From an uncultured Pelagibacteraceae bacterium (GTDB lineage Bacteria; Pseudomonadota; Alphaproteobacteria; Pelagibacterales; Pelagibacteraceae), in assembly GCA_902570915.1 (NCBI GenBank), contig CACGAB010000001.1:1-60047 (forward strand): a stretch of DNA of 60,047 nt, read 5' to 3'. The notes beneath the pieces are model-generated. The model searched no databases and had not been told where the DNA came from. It worked only from the letters and a program-made list of their open reading frames with translations. Position 1 is the first letter of the stretch, and every line of letters begins with the position of its first letter. The position numbers and the translations under genes are program-made. Shown in pieces: positions 49,925 to 59,234 of this stretch.

Positions 49925-50437
49925 ATGTTTTACGATTTAAAAGATAAAAAACCAAAAAACTCTGGCGAAAATTGGGTAGCTCCAAATGCAGTAGTCATTG
50001 GCGACGTTACTTTAGAAAAAAATACCAGCGTATGGTTTAATGCAACTTTAAGAGGTGATATTGAAAATATTCACATAGGTGAAGGATCAAATGTTCAAGA
50101 TGGATGTGTTCTGCATACAGACCCAGGCTGCCCTTTAAAAGTCGGAAAAGATGTAACCGTTGGTCATTTAGTTATGCTTCATGGATGTACAGTGGGAGAT
50201 AATAGTTTAATTGGCATTGGCGCAGTGATTCTAAATAACGCTAAGATAGGTAAAAATTGCATCATCGGTGCAAAAGCTTTAATCACAGAAAATAAAGTAA
50301 TTCCTGATAATTCATTAGTCGTTGGTTCACCAGGTAAAATTGTAAGAGAAGTGACCGAGGAAGAAAAAAAAGCAGTTTGGGAAAACACTAAACACTACCA
50401 AGACAATTGGAAAAAATATTCTAAATCAATTTTTTAA
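49925..50437 (+). CDS. gamma-carbonic anhydrase-family hexapeptide protein
   Basis: 170 aa left-handed beta-helix with repeated hexapeptides ([34 protein letters not shown]). Zinc-type histidines are in CVLHTD (about 63), [10 protein letters not shown] (about 79-84). This is the YrdA/PaaY/gamma-CA-like family, trimeric. True carbonic anhydrase activity varies within the family and cannot be read here. It is followed after 6 nt by the serine hydrolase gene. Confidence 0.88.
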   Translation: MFYDLKDKKPKNSGENWVAPNAVVIGDVTLEKNTSVWFNATLRGDIENIHIGEGSNVQDGCVLHTDPGCPLKVGKDVTVGHLVMLHGCTVGDNSLIGIGAVILNNAKIGKNCIIGAKALITENKVIPDNSLVVGSPGKIVREVTEEEKKAVWENTKHYQDNWKKYSKSIF

Positions 50438-50443
50438 TAAGTT

Positions 50444-51835
50444 ATGAGAAAATTTGCATTGATCTTAATATTACTCTTTTTTCAAAATAATATTGCTTTT
50501 GCATCAGATTACTCGAATAGCATGTTGAGTTTTAATCTTTGGTTAAAAAATAATGGTTATAGCTATAGAGTTGGATGTGATAAAAAAAAGACGAGAAACG
50601 CACTATGTTATGATGATAATGGAAATCCACTCTGGGAAGATAAAGAAAATAATTTGAAAGTTAATGCTTACAAAGGAAGGTGGAGCGTACCTTTTAACAA
50701 AAATCCCAACAGAGATACATTAGTATATTACAATTACAAAAATTTATTTAGTCATGAAACGGGTGATGGTAGTACTATGCAATGGAAGAAATATTTAATT
50801 CAAGCTTCCAAAGATCCTTATGAATTTAAATTCAATAAAATAGAAAATGAATTTATAAAAAAACAATTTAAGAAACAAGCCATCCTCAGTTATCTTTATT
50901 TTCAAGATGGTCAAATTATAATAGATGAATTATCACCGTTTGAACGATTTGGTGAATTTGTAAATAATGATACAAAACTAAGATCAAATTCAATGGGAAA
51001 AAGTTTGGCATCGTATGTATTGGGCCACGCAATTTGTGCCGGATACATTAAGGATGTAAATCAGAGAATTAGTGATTGGCCTTTAGTAAAAGATACACTT
51101 TATCAAGATGAGAAACTAATAGATTTGTTAAATATGAATGCTGGCGATCAAAAGTATGTTTATGACAGCGTAATTTTAGAAATGGGAGATGTAGAATACC
51201 AAACAGTAGAAGGCGAGGCGGACACTAATACTATTGCTTTTTACATGGGTAATTATTTTAAAAATAAAAAAAAATCTGATCGCAAATATAATTACAACGT
51301 AATTAATACACACTTAATATTTAATTATGCAATGTTTAAATCAGGAGATAATTGGCAAAAACTTTTAAATAATATTTTTCAGGTTAAAGCTAAAGTAAAA
51401 AATAGTGTATATTTTTTTAAGGTTCCTAATAAATTTGCTGAAAATGGTGACGCTCAAAGTATGTTTTATGCAACGAGATATGATTATTTACGAGTAGCTA
51501 AGGCAATTATGGATGATTGGCAAAATGATACATGTGTCGGAAAATATTTAAAAACTATTTATGATAATAGAATTGAAAAAAAATTAACCAATCCAAAGAG
51601 AAGTTTATTTCGTGTTGAGGAAGCTACATATAGTTATGGTGGTCAATTTCATTTAGATATTAAAGGAATGAAAGATAGAAAAATTCTTGGTATGGGAGGA
51701 CATGGAGGTCAGCAAATTTTGATTGATGTGGAAAATTCAAGGATTGTAGTTTTAAATACAATTCACGTTAACAGAAAAAAATATAACTATAACTGGAAAA
51801 AAATGGTTTATGAGATCATTAAAGATGGTGTTTAG
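50444..51835 (+). CDS. exported serine hydrolase, class C beta-lactamase-like
   Basis: 463 aa with signal peptide (to about residue 20, NNIAFA). The catalytic SxxK is in RSNSMGKSLASYVLGHAIC (about 180-198) and a Tyr-x-Asn-like motif in KYNYNVINTHLIF. The third motif (KTG) appears as GMGGHGGQ near the end, so a HxG-type variant. These hydrolases are usually peptidases or esterases rather than antibiotic-degrading enzymes. It has unusually long N-terminal ~100 residues (CDKKKTRNALCYDDNG) before the core. Substrate unknown. Confidence 0.8.
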   Translation: MRKFALILILLFFQNNIAFASDYSNSMLSFNLWLKNNGYSYRVGCDKKKTRNALCYDDNGNPLWEDKENNLKVNAYKGRWSVPFNKNPNRDTLVYYNYKNLFSHETGDGSTMQWKKYLIQASKDPYEFKFNKIENEFIKKQFKKQAILSYLYFQDGQIIIDELSPFERFGEFVNNDTKLRSNSMGKSLASYVLGHAICAGYIKDVNQRISDWPLVKDTLYQDEKLIDLLNMNAGDQKYVYDSVILEMGDVEYQTVEGEADTNTIAFYMGNYFKNKKKSDRKYNYNVINTHLIFNYAMFKSGDNWQKLLNNIFQVKAKVKNSVYFFKVPNKFAENGDAQSMFYATRYDYLRVAKAIMDDWQNDTCVGKYLKTIYDNRIEKKLTNPKRSLFRVEEATYSYGGQFHLDIKGMKDRKILGMGGHGGQQILIDVENSRIVVLNTIHVNRKKYNYNWKKMVYEIIKDGV

Positions 51836-51840
51836 ATTTA

Positions 51841-52440
51841 TTAAGGAACTAACCAATAATTCTTATTAGTTTCTAAATCAAATTTTGCTCTTCGATGTCC
51901 TTTTGCTGCAAGATAAAGCCATTCAATAGATTTAATTTTACATTTAATTACAGTGAAATTTTTATAACCTTCTTCACTTTGTTCCATTGTGTAATCAAAA
52001 TCTTCTAATTTAGATATCATTCCAGAAGTTGGATTTTCCGATGTAGTTCCTGGAGGGCTATCGGTCAAATAACATCTTCTACTTATATGCTGAGTTTTTT
52101 TCCAAGATTCATTTGTTGTAGAATTTTGATTATTAACTTCACATTCTACTTTTATTCTTAATTGTATCTTTTCTTCTTTATCATAGAATACTAGTGAAGC
52201 TTTATTATTTTTTTTTAGAATATCGACTTTAGGAGATCTTAAGTCTGTATGAAATTGTAATAGATTGCTTGCTCTATCTGATTTACGTAAAACAACAATT
52301 CTACCATCTACTTCATCTTGGTGAGCACAAATAAAAACTGGAATTCTAAATGGCGAAGCTCTATTAGTCACTGCATCATCTAACATTGACCAATACTTAT
52401 TTTGAATTTCAGCTAAATCTTCATAGTATGCTGGTTGCAT
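51841..52440 (-). CDS. pyridoxamine-phosphate-oxidase-like FMN-binding protein
   Basis: 199 aa of the split-barrel PNPOx superfamily. Seen: GRIVVLRKSDRASNLLQFHT (about 51-70), DLRSPKVDILKKNNKASLVFYD (about 71-92; FMN phosphate binding) and a C-terminal EWLYLAAKGHRRAKFDLE like the PdxH C-terminal region. It could be PdxH-like or a general FMN oxidoreductase; some PdxH substrate residues cannot be verified. It begins 3 nt after the 3-hydroxyisobutyrate-dehydrogenase-like gene on the same strand. Confidence 0.8.
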   Translation of the reverse strand: MQPAYYEDLAEIQNKYWSMLDDAVTNRASPFRIPVFICAHQDEVDGRIVVLRKSDRASNLLQFHTDLRSPKVDILKKNNKASLVFYDKEEKIQLRIKVECEVNNQNSTTNESWKKTQHISRRCYLTDSPPGTTSENPTSGMISKLEDFDYTMEQSEEGYKNFTVIKCKIKSIEWLYLAAKGHRRAKFDLETNKNYWLVP

Positions 52441-52443
52441 ACA

Positions 52444-53313
52444 TTACTTTCTAAATCTTTTAATTAAACTTGATGTATCCCAACGATTACCCCCCATGCC
52501 TTGAACTTCTCCATAGTACTTATCAACAAGTTCAGTAACGGGTAATAATGATCCATTGTTTTTTGCTTCATCCATTGCAATCTTTAAATCTTTCCTCATC
52601 CAATCGACTGCAAAACCAAAATCAAACTTATCATCAATCATTGTTTTGTATCTATTTTCCATTTGCCATGATTGAGCTGCACCTTTTGAAATAACTTCAA
52701 TTACATCTTCCATATTCAGTCCAGCTTTCATACCAAAGTTAATTGCTTCAGATAAACCCTGAACTAAACCAGCAATACAAATTTGATTAACCATTTTGGC
52801 AAGTTGGCCATTGCCAGCACTACCCAGTAGCTTCATCTTTTTACTGTAACAATCTATTTTATCTTTTGCTTTATCAAAATCAGCTTGATCACCACCAATC
52901 ATCACTGTTAGTGCGCCATTCTCTGCACCGGCTTGTCCTCCAGATACAGGTGCATCTAATGCGCCAAAATTATTTTTTTTTGCGTAATCATAAATCTCTC
53001 TTGCAATAGTTGCAGATGCAGTAGTATTATCAATGTAAACTGCTCCTTTTTTAATTGTTTTGAAAGCACCGTTGTCACCAAAAGTTACTTCTCTTAAATC
53101 ATTATCATTTCCAACGCAGGTAAAAATATATTCTGCATCTTTAGCTGCTTCAGCTGGAGTTTCTGCTATTTTACCTTTGTATTCACTAATCCATTTTTCT
53201 GCTTTTGATTTTGTTCGATTAAAAACAGTTACATTGTGTCCACCTTTTGATATATAACCAGCCATTGGATACCCCATGACACCAAGACCTATGAAAGCAA
53301 CATTACAACTCAT
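52444..53313 (-). CDS. 3-hydroxyisobutyrate dehydrogenase-family NAD(P) oxidoreductase
   Basis: 289-aa beta-hydroxyacid dehydrogenase: cofactor loop FIGLGVMGYPMAGYISKGGH (about 7-26), DAPVSGGQAGAENGALTVMIGG (substrate loop, about 119-140), and the catalytic Lys in GNGQLAKMVNQ (about 174). The family oxidises small 3-hydroxy acids, tartronate semialdehyde or succinic semialdehyde; exact substrate not assignable. It is divergent from the MFS gene with an 8-nt gap. Confidence 0.88.
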   Translation of the reverse strand: MSCNVAFIGLGVMGYPMAGYISKGGHNVTVFNRTKSKAEKWISEYKGKIAETPAEAAKDAEYIFTCVGNDNDLREVTFGDNGAFKTIKKGAVYIDNTTASATIAREIYDYAKKNNFGALDAPVSGGQAGAENGALTVMIGGDQADFDKAKDKIDCYSKKMKLLGSAGNGQLAKMVNQICIAGLVQGLSEAINFGMKAGLNMEDVIEVISKGAAQSWQMENRYKTMIDDKFDFGFAVDWMRKDLKIAMDEAKNNGSLLPVTELVDKYYGEVQGMGGNRWDTSSLIKRFRK

Positions 53314-53321
53314 AATTTTTT

Positions 53322-54530
53322 ATGTTTAATAGTTTAAGTTTAAAAGTAATTATATTTGGATTTATTTTTACATTTTTTTCTAGTTTTGGACAGAGTTTTT
53401 TTTTAGGTTTGTTCAATTCGAGTATAAGAGAAACACTTTCTATCACTCACGGACAATTTGGCTCAATTTATGCATCTGCTACATTATTAAGTAGTTTTCT
53501 TTTAATTTGGGTTGGAAAAAAAATTGATGATATTAATATTTTTCGATTTGCATTTTATGTTACTCTACTTTTAGCATTTTCATGTTTCTTTTTTTCAAAA
53601 ATATCTTCAATAATTTTTTTATTTGTAGCTGTTTTTTTGATAAGATTTTCTGGACAAGGATTAATGTCTCATACTGCAACTACAACAATTACAAGGTATT
53701 TTACAAAATCCAGGGGGAAAGCATTAAGTGTAGGTTGGTTTGGTCTTTCAACAGCTGAGTTTATTTTACCTGTATTAATCGTTTATTTACTTTCAATTAC
53801 AGCTTGGCAGAATATTTGGATATCTATTTCAATTTTAGTTTTGATTTTTTTACCTTTGATATCATTTTTTTTAATTAAAAAACTAGATTTTGATACGAGA
53901 GAACAAGTAGACCCAACTGACTCTGAAATAAAGGAAATTAAACAATGGAAAAGAATTGAGGTTATAAAAGATTACAGATTTTATATTGTATGTTTAAATA
54001 TGTTAGCAATGCCGTGGATTGCAACTGGTGTATTTGTTTATCAGTCTTTCATTACTGAAGCTAAGGAATGGGGTTCTTTTGTAATTGCTCAATCATTCAT
54101 GGTTTATTCAATATTGTCTGTGCTCACTTTGCTAGGATCTGGATTTCTAATCGATAAGTTTACTAGCAGAAAACTTTTAATCTTTATGAATATACCTTTG
54201 TTAATTTCTACTTTAGTTTTATTTTATTTTAATAATCCAATAACATCTTTTATTTTTCTTGGATTAATAGGTATTTCTAATGGTTTAGCCAATGTTCTAG
54301 GTTCATCAACATGGGCTGAAATTTATGGTGTAAAATTTATTGGCTCAATTAAAGCTCTAACTACAGCTTTAATGGTTTTTTCCACTGCTTTTGGAACAGC
54401 TTTATTTGGTCTTTTGATAGATAGAGGCTTTTCTATTGAGCAAATTGCCGTGGTTTCATTTATTTATATTTTAATCTCTTTAATCTTATTACTTTTTGTA
54501 AGAAATAAGCTAAATCCACAATATATATAA
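53322..54530 (+). CDS. major facilitator superfamily transporter
   Basis: 402 aa with 12 predicted TM helices. The motif A-like loop is WVGKKIDDINIFRFAFY between helices 2 and 3, and a second, GFLIDKFTSRKLL, begins the second half at about 268. A charged cytoplasmic loop (DTREQVDPTDSEIKEIKQWK) separates the two six-helix halves. Substrate unknown. A hairpin with a T-run follows directly at the stop codon. Confidence 0.88.
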   Translation: MFNSLSLKVIIFGFIFTFFSSFGQSFFLGLFNSSIRETLSITHGQFGSIYASATLLSSFLLIWVGKKIDDINIFRFAFYVTLLLAFSCFFFSKISSIIFLFVAVFLIRFSGQGLMSHTATTTITRYFTKSRGKALSVGWFGLSTAEFILPVLIVYLLSITAWQNIWISISILVLIFLPLISFFLIKKLDFDTREQVDPTDSEIKEIKQWKRIEVIKDYRFYIVCLNMLAMPWIATGVFVYQSFITEAKEWGSFVIAQSFMVYSILSVLTLLGSGFLIDKFTSRKLLIFMNIPLLISTLVLFYFNNPITSFIFLGLIGISNGLANVLGSSTWAEIYGVKFIGSIKALTTALMVFSTAFGTALFGLLIDRGFSIEQIAVVSFIYILISLILLLFVRNKLNPQYI

Positions 54531-54552
54531 AAAATCTCCTTGATTTTTTTTT
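54530..54552 (+). terminator. short AT-rich intrinsic terminator after the MFS gene
   Basis: AAAAATC-TCCTT-GATTTTT forms a 7-bp AT-rich stem immediately at the MFS stop and runs into a stretch of T. It separates the transporter from rpoZ, which starts 22 nt further on. Stem strength is low, so the call is moderate. Confidence 0.5.
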
Positions 54553-54574
54553 AGTCACTGTGTAGATACTGCGC

Positions 54575-55108
54575 ATGGCTAGAGTTACCGTTGAAGATTG
54601 TATCGACAAAGTTGAAAGTCCCTATGAGCTTGTTTTAGTTGCAAAAGAAAGAGCAACTCAATTGAACTCTGGTATTGAGCCAACTTTAGATAGAGATAAT
54701 GATAAAAATACAGTCATTTCACTCAGAGAAATAGCTGAAGAAAATATTAAAGTTTCAGATTTAAGTGAGAGTGCAATCTATAAATTAAGAAAACACGTAG
54801 AGCAAGTTGATGATGGAACGGAAGATGATGAAGAAGTAGGTGATGATTTTGAAAGTTTATACAAAGGTGAAATTTCAAAAAGTGGTGCTCCTATATTGCC
54901 ATCAAAGAGAGCCAGAAAAGCTCCAGAAAAAATTCAAGTTTCAAAAGATGATTTAGCCGAACTTTCTCAAACAGCTAGTCCCGATGTGGACTCTCAACCA
55001 TCAGAGGAAATGGAGAGCGATTCTGATGATGTTTCTCTTGATGAAGTTTCAGAAGCTGAAGAACAGGTAAATCAACAAGATACTGTGTCTTCTGAAGAAA
55101 ATAATTAA
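54575..55108 (+). CDS. rpoZ: RNA polymerase omega subunit with long acidic tail
   Basis: The omega subunit aids assembly of RNA polymerase by clasping beta'. The N-terminal ~70 residues are canonical ([42 protein letters not shown]). The protein is 177 aa, clearly longer than the ~90-130 aa usual for bacteria. The extra C-terminus has a Lys/Arg patch ([13 protein letters not shown], about 110-122) and then ~55 mostly Ser/Asp/Glu residues. The tail is probably disordered. It overlaps the CoA-transferase gene by 4 nt, tail to tail. Confidence 0.9.
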   Translation: MARVTVEDCIDKVESPYELVLVAKERATQLNSGIEPTLDRDNDKNTVISLREIAEENIKVSDLSESAIYKLRKHVEQVDDGTEDDEEVGDDFESLYKGEISKSGAPILPSKRARKAPEKIQVSKDDLAELSQTASPDVDSQPSEEMESDSDDVSLDEVSEAEEQVNQQDTVSSEENN

Positions 55109-56250
55109 TTATTAAATTCTTCTAAAATTTTTTGTCGATGCTCATCCAAATCAGGAATATCACCTCTAGTCTTTTCATCATTATATGATGACATTTTAAT
55201 TGGGTTTCCCGCTAGTTTAAAATCCCCCACAACTTTATGAAAAGCTTTTACAATCATGTTTCTTGATTCTATTTGAGGATTTTCGACAGCCTCTTTTATG
55301 TTGAAGATTGGACCACATGGAATTTTGTCTTTTTCCATTTCTTTAACCCACTCATCAGTTTTTTTGTTAGATAATTTATCTTCTAAAATTTTTTTAAGCT
55401 CATCCATGTTTTTAGCTCTGGATGAATTATTTGAAAATTTTGGATTTTGATTTACTTCACTTATTTTTAAAACATTACATAGTTTTTCAAATAATTTATC
55501 ATTACCTGCTGCAATTATTATATAACTATCTTTTGTCTTGAAGGCTTCAAATGGAGCAATTGATGGATGACGTGATCCCATTGGTTTTGGAATTTCATTT
55601 TTTGAGAGATATCTTGCGATAGCATTTTCTAGAATAGCTATTTGACAATCAAGCATCGATACATCTATGTACATTCCTTTGCCAGTTTTTTGTCTATCGT
55701 AAAGAGCAGCATTAATTCCAATCGTAGTAAAAAGTCCTGCGGTTATATCTCCGATAGATGTCCCAACTCTAGTAGGTTCGGAATTTGGTTGACCAGTTAC
55801 ACTCATTAATCCTCCCATACCTTGGACTACCATGTCGTAAGCTGGTAACTCTTTAAGGGGACCTGTTTGACCAAAACCTGACGCTGAAGCATAAATTAGT
55901 TTTGGGTATTTTTTGGACACATCCTTCCATCCATAGCCCCATTTTTCTAGAGTGCCTGGTTTAAAATTTTCTACTAAAATATCTGCTTTAGATAAAATTT
56001 TATCAAAAATTTTTTTATCCTCTGCATTTTTTAAATTGAGAGCAATACTTTCTTTACCTCTATTTAAAGACATAAAGTACGCAGAGTAATCTTTTATAAA
56101 TGGTCCGAAATTTCTTGAATCATCACCGATTTCTGGGGCTTCAACTTTTATCACCCTCGCACCTAAATCTGACAATATCATTGTGCAATAGGGCCCAACT
56201 AATACTCTTGTTAAATCAACAACTAAAAGGTTTTTTAAAGGTCCATTCAT
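55105..56250 (-). CDS. CaiB/BaiF-family (class III) CoA transferase
   Basis: 381 aa. Features: [20 protein letters not shown] at the N-terminus, [15 protein letters not shown] block ([19 protein letters not shown], about 63-81), [17 protein letters not shown] (about 91-107), and the catalytic Asp in the [18 protein letters not shown] block (about 141-158). It moves CoA between organic acids such as carnitine, oxalate or mesaconate. Substrate unknown. It is divergent from the TRAP binding-protein gene. Confidence 0.9.
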   Translation of the reverse strand: MNGPLKNLLVVDLTRVLVGPYCTMILSDLGARVIKVEAPEIGDDSRNFGPFIKDYSAYFMSLNRGKESIALNLKNAEDKKIFDKILSKADILVENFKPGTLEKWGYGWKDVSKKYPKLIYASASGFGQTGPLKELPAYDMVVQGMGGLMSVTGQPNSEPTRVGTSIGDITAGLFTTIGINAALYDRQKTGKGMYIDVSMLDCQIAILENAIARYLSKNEIPKPMGSRHPSIAPFEAFKTKDSYIIIAAGNDKLFEKLCNVLKISEVNQNPKFSNNSSRAKNMDELKKILEDKLSNKKTDEWVKEMEKDKIPCGPIFNIKEAVENPQIESRNMIVKAFHKVVGDFKLAGNPIKMSSYNDEKTRGDIPDLDEHRQKILEEFNN

Positions 56251-56346
56251 AAGTATAGTTTTATATTAAGTGCTTTTACCGACTTGACTCTTATTAATAA
56301 GTTCACTTTAATTGAATTATTAAAAATAACAATAGAGGGAAAAATA

Positions 56347-57357
56347 ATGTTTAAAAAAATATCTTTATACTTAACTTCATTAGTTTTCGTTTTCACAACT
56401 ATTGGTTCTGCTTTTGCTGTAACTTTAAAAGCAAGTCACCAATGGCCAGGAACACCAAGAGCTGATGGATCTTTTGATCCACGTCATGAAATGGTTCAAA
56501 TCATTGCTGACGAGGTCAAAAAAGCAAACGTTGGAATAGATATAAGAATTTATCCAGCTAAATCATTATACAAACCAAAAGAACAGTGGAAACCAATGAC
56601 TACAGGTCAGTTGGATATTTCTGCTTTTCCATTAGCATATGCATCTAAATTCCATCCTGAATTTGACGCAACTCTAATGCCAGGAACAGTTAAAAATCAT
56701 GATCATGCATTGAGATTTAATAAAGGACCAATGATGACGGAGATTAAAAAAATTATTAATGATGCCGGTGTTGTAGTTTTATCTGATGCTTGGTTAGGTG
56801 GTGGTTTTGCTTCAAAAACAAAATGTATCAAAAATCCTAGCGATGCAAAAGGCCAAGTTATGAGAGCTGCAGGTAAAGCATTTAACCAAATGTTAGAGGC
56901 AGCAGGAGCAGGTATACAAAGTATGCCATCATCTGAGATTTACACAGGTCTACAAACTGGTGTATTAACAGGTGCTAACACTAGTTCAGGAAGTTTTGTA
57001 AGTTACAAAATCTATGAACAAGTTTCATGTGCAACTCCTCCAGGAAAATTTGGTCTATGGTTTATGTACGAACCAATCTTAATGTCAAAAAAGTCTTATG
57101 ATGCTTTAAGTTCTAAGCAACAAAAAGCTTTAATGAAAGCTGGTAAAGTTGCTGAGAAATACATGACAGCTCAAGTGGAAAACTTAGATAAAAAGTTTGA
57201 AGATGCTTATAAAGCTGCTGGTGTAAAATTGGTATACATGGATGCAAAAGACCATGCTGCATGGGTAGAGATTGCGAAAAAATCTTCTCATAAAGCATTT
57301 GCTGATAAAGTTCCAGGTGGTGATAAGCTGATGGAAATGGCTTTAGCAGTTAAATAA
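56347..57357 (+). CDS. dctP: TRAP transporter binding protein (DctP type)
   Basis: Periplasmic solute receptor of a three-part TRAP importer. I use ATG 56347: GAGGGA lies upstream and a signal peptide follows (MFKKISLYLTSLVFVFTTIG, cut at SAFA/V). The longer frame from 56284 would put 21 extra residues before it. The mature part has LKASHQWPGTPRAD, IRIYPAKSLYKPKEQWKPM, and PSSEIYTGLQTGVLTGANTS with the conserved Arg in VMRAAGKAF (about 175) that binds carboxylates. A sugar acid or organic acid ligand is likely. A perfect terminator follows the stop. Confidence 0.9.
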   Translation: MFKKISLYLTSLVFVFTTIGSAFAVTLKASHQWPGTPRADGSFDPRHEMVQIIADEVKKANVGIDIRIYPAKSLYKPKEQWKPMTTGQLDISAFPLAYASKFHPEFDATLMPGTVKNHDHALRFNKGPMMTEIKKIINDAGVVVLSDAWLGGGFASKTKCIKNPSDAKGQVMRAAGKAFNQMLEAAGAGIQSMPSSEIYTGLQTGVLTGANTSSGSFVSYKIYEQVSCATPPGKFGLWFMYEPILMSKKSYDALSSKQQKALMKAGKVAEKYMTAQVENLDKKFEDAYKAAGVKLVYMDAKDHAAWVEIAKKSSHKAFADKVPGGDKLMEMALAVK

Positions 57358-57371
57358 AATAATATATAAAG

Positions 57372-57407
57372 AACCCCTATTTATTCTTAATAAATAGGGG
57401 TTTTTTT
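57372..57407 (+). terminator. strong intrinsic terminator between dctP and dctQ
   Basis: AACCCCTATTTATT-CTT-AATAAATAGGGGTT is a perfect 14-bp stem with a 3-nt loop, then seven T (57401-57407, the first two shared with the stem). The ATG of dctQ follows the last T directly. It probably terminates most dctP transcripts while allowing some readthrough to the permease genes. Confidence 0.92.
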
Positions 57408-57902
57408 ATGAAAAAAAAATATCTACAACTTTGTGATTACATAGCTAAGGCATGTGGTGCTTTTGCTGTGTTGGCATTGCTCTTATCAATCTTGGTAATT
57501 GTTGAGCTTGTTTTTGAAAGATATTTTTTTCAAAGAGCAATTACATGGCAGACAGAACTTGTCACCATGTTATTGGTAGCTTCAACTTTTATAGGAAGTG
57601 TATACGTTTTAAGTGAAAAAGCTCATGTTAGTATGGAATGGATTTATGATTTTCTATCAAAAAAAAATATAATTAGACTAAAAATTTTTACATCATCAAT
57701 AAGTTTACTTTTTTTCTTAATTTTGTTTTATTTTGGATTTTTAATGTTTGAGGAAGCATTTACCAAAAATTATTCAACAGGAACTGTTTGGGATCCACCA
57801 CTATGGATACCATATTCATCAATGATGTTGGGAGCTTTGTTAATGATATTACAGTATATCGCAGAAATTATAAAATTAACTGATGACAAGGATTTTAAGT
57901 AA
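57408..57902 (+). CDS. dctQ: TRAP transporter small permease (DctQ type)
   Basis: 164 aa with four TM helices. The DctQ signature is in EVLVE-like VIVELVFERYFFQRAITWQTE (about 27-47; family block with conserved Trp), AHVSMEWIYDFL (about 76-87) and WDPPLWIPYSSMMLG (about 124-138). It joins the large DctM subunit in the membrane. The ATG comes straight after the terminator T-run with no ribosome site, so translation is probably weak. It is followed without a gap by dctM. Confidence 0.88.
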   Translation: MKKKYLQLCDYIAKACGAFAVLALLLSILVIVELVFERYFFQRAITWQTELVTMLLVASTFIGSVYVLSEKAHVSMEWIYDFLSKKNIIRLKIFTSSISLLFFLILFYFGFLMFEEAFTKNYSTGTVWDPPLWIPYSSMMLGALLMILQYIAEIIKLTDDKDFK

Positions 57903-59234
57903 ATGGATCCACTGATTATAGCATTAATTGTTGCAGTATTTACTTTATTGGTACTTTTTTCTGGAATTCCAATTGCTTTTGGTTTGAGTTTTGTTTCGAT
58001 TGCTTTGTTAGTAACATTTGAGGGAGTTCAAATGCTCGATGTCTTTGCTGAAACATTTTTTGCAGGACTAAATTCTTTTGTTTTACTTTCCATACCAATG
58101 TTTATTTTAATGGGAATGGCTGTTGCCAATTCTCCTGCAGGAAAAGATTTATACACTGGCTTAGATAGATGGCTTTGGAGAGTACCAGGTGGATTAGTAA
58201 TTTCTAATATTGGTGCTTGTTCAATTTTTGCAGCTTTAAGTGGATCTAGCCCCGCAACTTGTGCAGCAATTGGAACAATGGGAATACCTGAAATGAGGAA
58301 AAGAGGGTATTCCGACCAAATCGCAACAGGAACAATTGCAGCTGGAGGAACCTTAGGAGTTTTAATACCTCCCAGTATTGTTTTAATTGTTTATGGAATT
58401 GCAACAGGTACATCAATCGGTAGATTATTTTTATGCGGTCTTGTACCTGGATTCATGTTAGCAGGTATGTTTGCAATTTGGGCTCTTATTCACAGTTATT
58501 TTATTGATAAAGATGCTGCAAAAGCTCTGAGAAATAGAGTGAGACCAACTTTAAAGGAAAAACTTGAAGTATTACCAAGAATTCTTCCTTTCCTAGCCAT
58601 TATTGCAGGTGTTTTATATGTTCTTTATGGAGGGGTAGCAACACCATCTGAGGCATCTGGAGTAGGAGCATTCTTAGTTTTTGTATTGATTGCGGTAGTT
58701 TACAAAATTTATCAACCAAGCAAAATATGGAACATTGTTAAAGTTTCAATGAAAGAAAGTGTGATGATAATGTTTATCATTGCTGCATCATATCTTTTTG
58801 CTTTTACTCTCTCACAACTCTATGTAACTCAATCTTTAGCACAGAGCATGGTTGAATTAAGTTCAAACAAATGGGTTGTGTTCATTTTAATAAATATATT
58901 TCTTTTAATAGCTGGTTTCTTTTTACCACCAGTCGCAGTTATCGTAATGACTTCAGCTATATTATTACCAGTAATTACTACTTTAGGGTTTGATCCGTAT
59001 TGGTTTGCAATAGTGTTTACAATCAATATGGAGATTGGCTTAATTACACCGCCAGTTGGATTAAATCTTTATATTATAAAAGGAATTACCCCAGACGTTA
59101 GTTTGTCAGAAATTTTAAAAGGGTCTATACCATTCATGATAATTATGGCTTTAGCTATAGTAATTTTATGTATTTTTCCTGAGATTGTTACATGGTTACC
59201 TGATAAAATAATGGGTAAAGACCTTGGATTCTAA
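57903..59234 (+). CDS. dctM: TRAP transporter large permease (DctM type)
   Basis: 443 aa with about 12 hydrophobic segments. Conserved blocks: FSGIPIAFGLSFVSIALL (about 19-36), LSIPMFILMGMAVANS (about 59-74), SGSSPATCAAIGTMGIPEM (about 112-130), GTLGVLIPPSIVLIVYGI (about 148-165) and NMEIGLITPPVGLNLYIIKG (about 374-393). It forms the Na+-driven transport channel with DctQ. The TTG start of dusA lies inside its last codons. Confidence 0.93.
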   Translation: MDPLIIALIVAVFTLLVLFSGIPIAFGLSFVSIALLVTFEGVQMLDVFAETFFAGLNSFVLLSIPMFILMGMAVANSPAGKDLYTGLDRWLWRVPGGLVISNIGACSIFAALSGSSPATCAAIGTMGIPEMRKRGYSDQIATGTIAAGGTLGVLIPPSIVLIVYGIATGTSIGRLFLCGLVPGFMLAGMFAIWALIHSYFIDKDAAKALRNRVRPTLKEKLEVLPRILPFLAIIAGVLYVLYGGVATPSEASGVGAFLVFVLIAVVYKIYQPSKIWNIVKVSMKESVMIMFIIAASYLFAFTLSQLYVTQSLAQSMVELSSNKWVVFILINIFLLIAGFFLPPVAVIVMTSAILLPVITTLGFDPYWFAIVFTINMEIGLITPPVGLNLYIIKGITPDVSLSEILKGSIPFMIIMALAIVILCIFPEIVTWLPDKIMGKDLGF

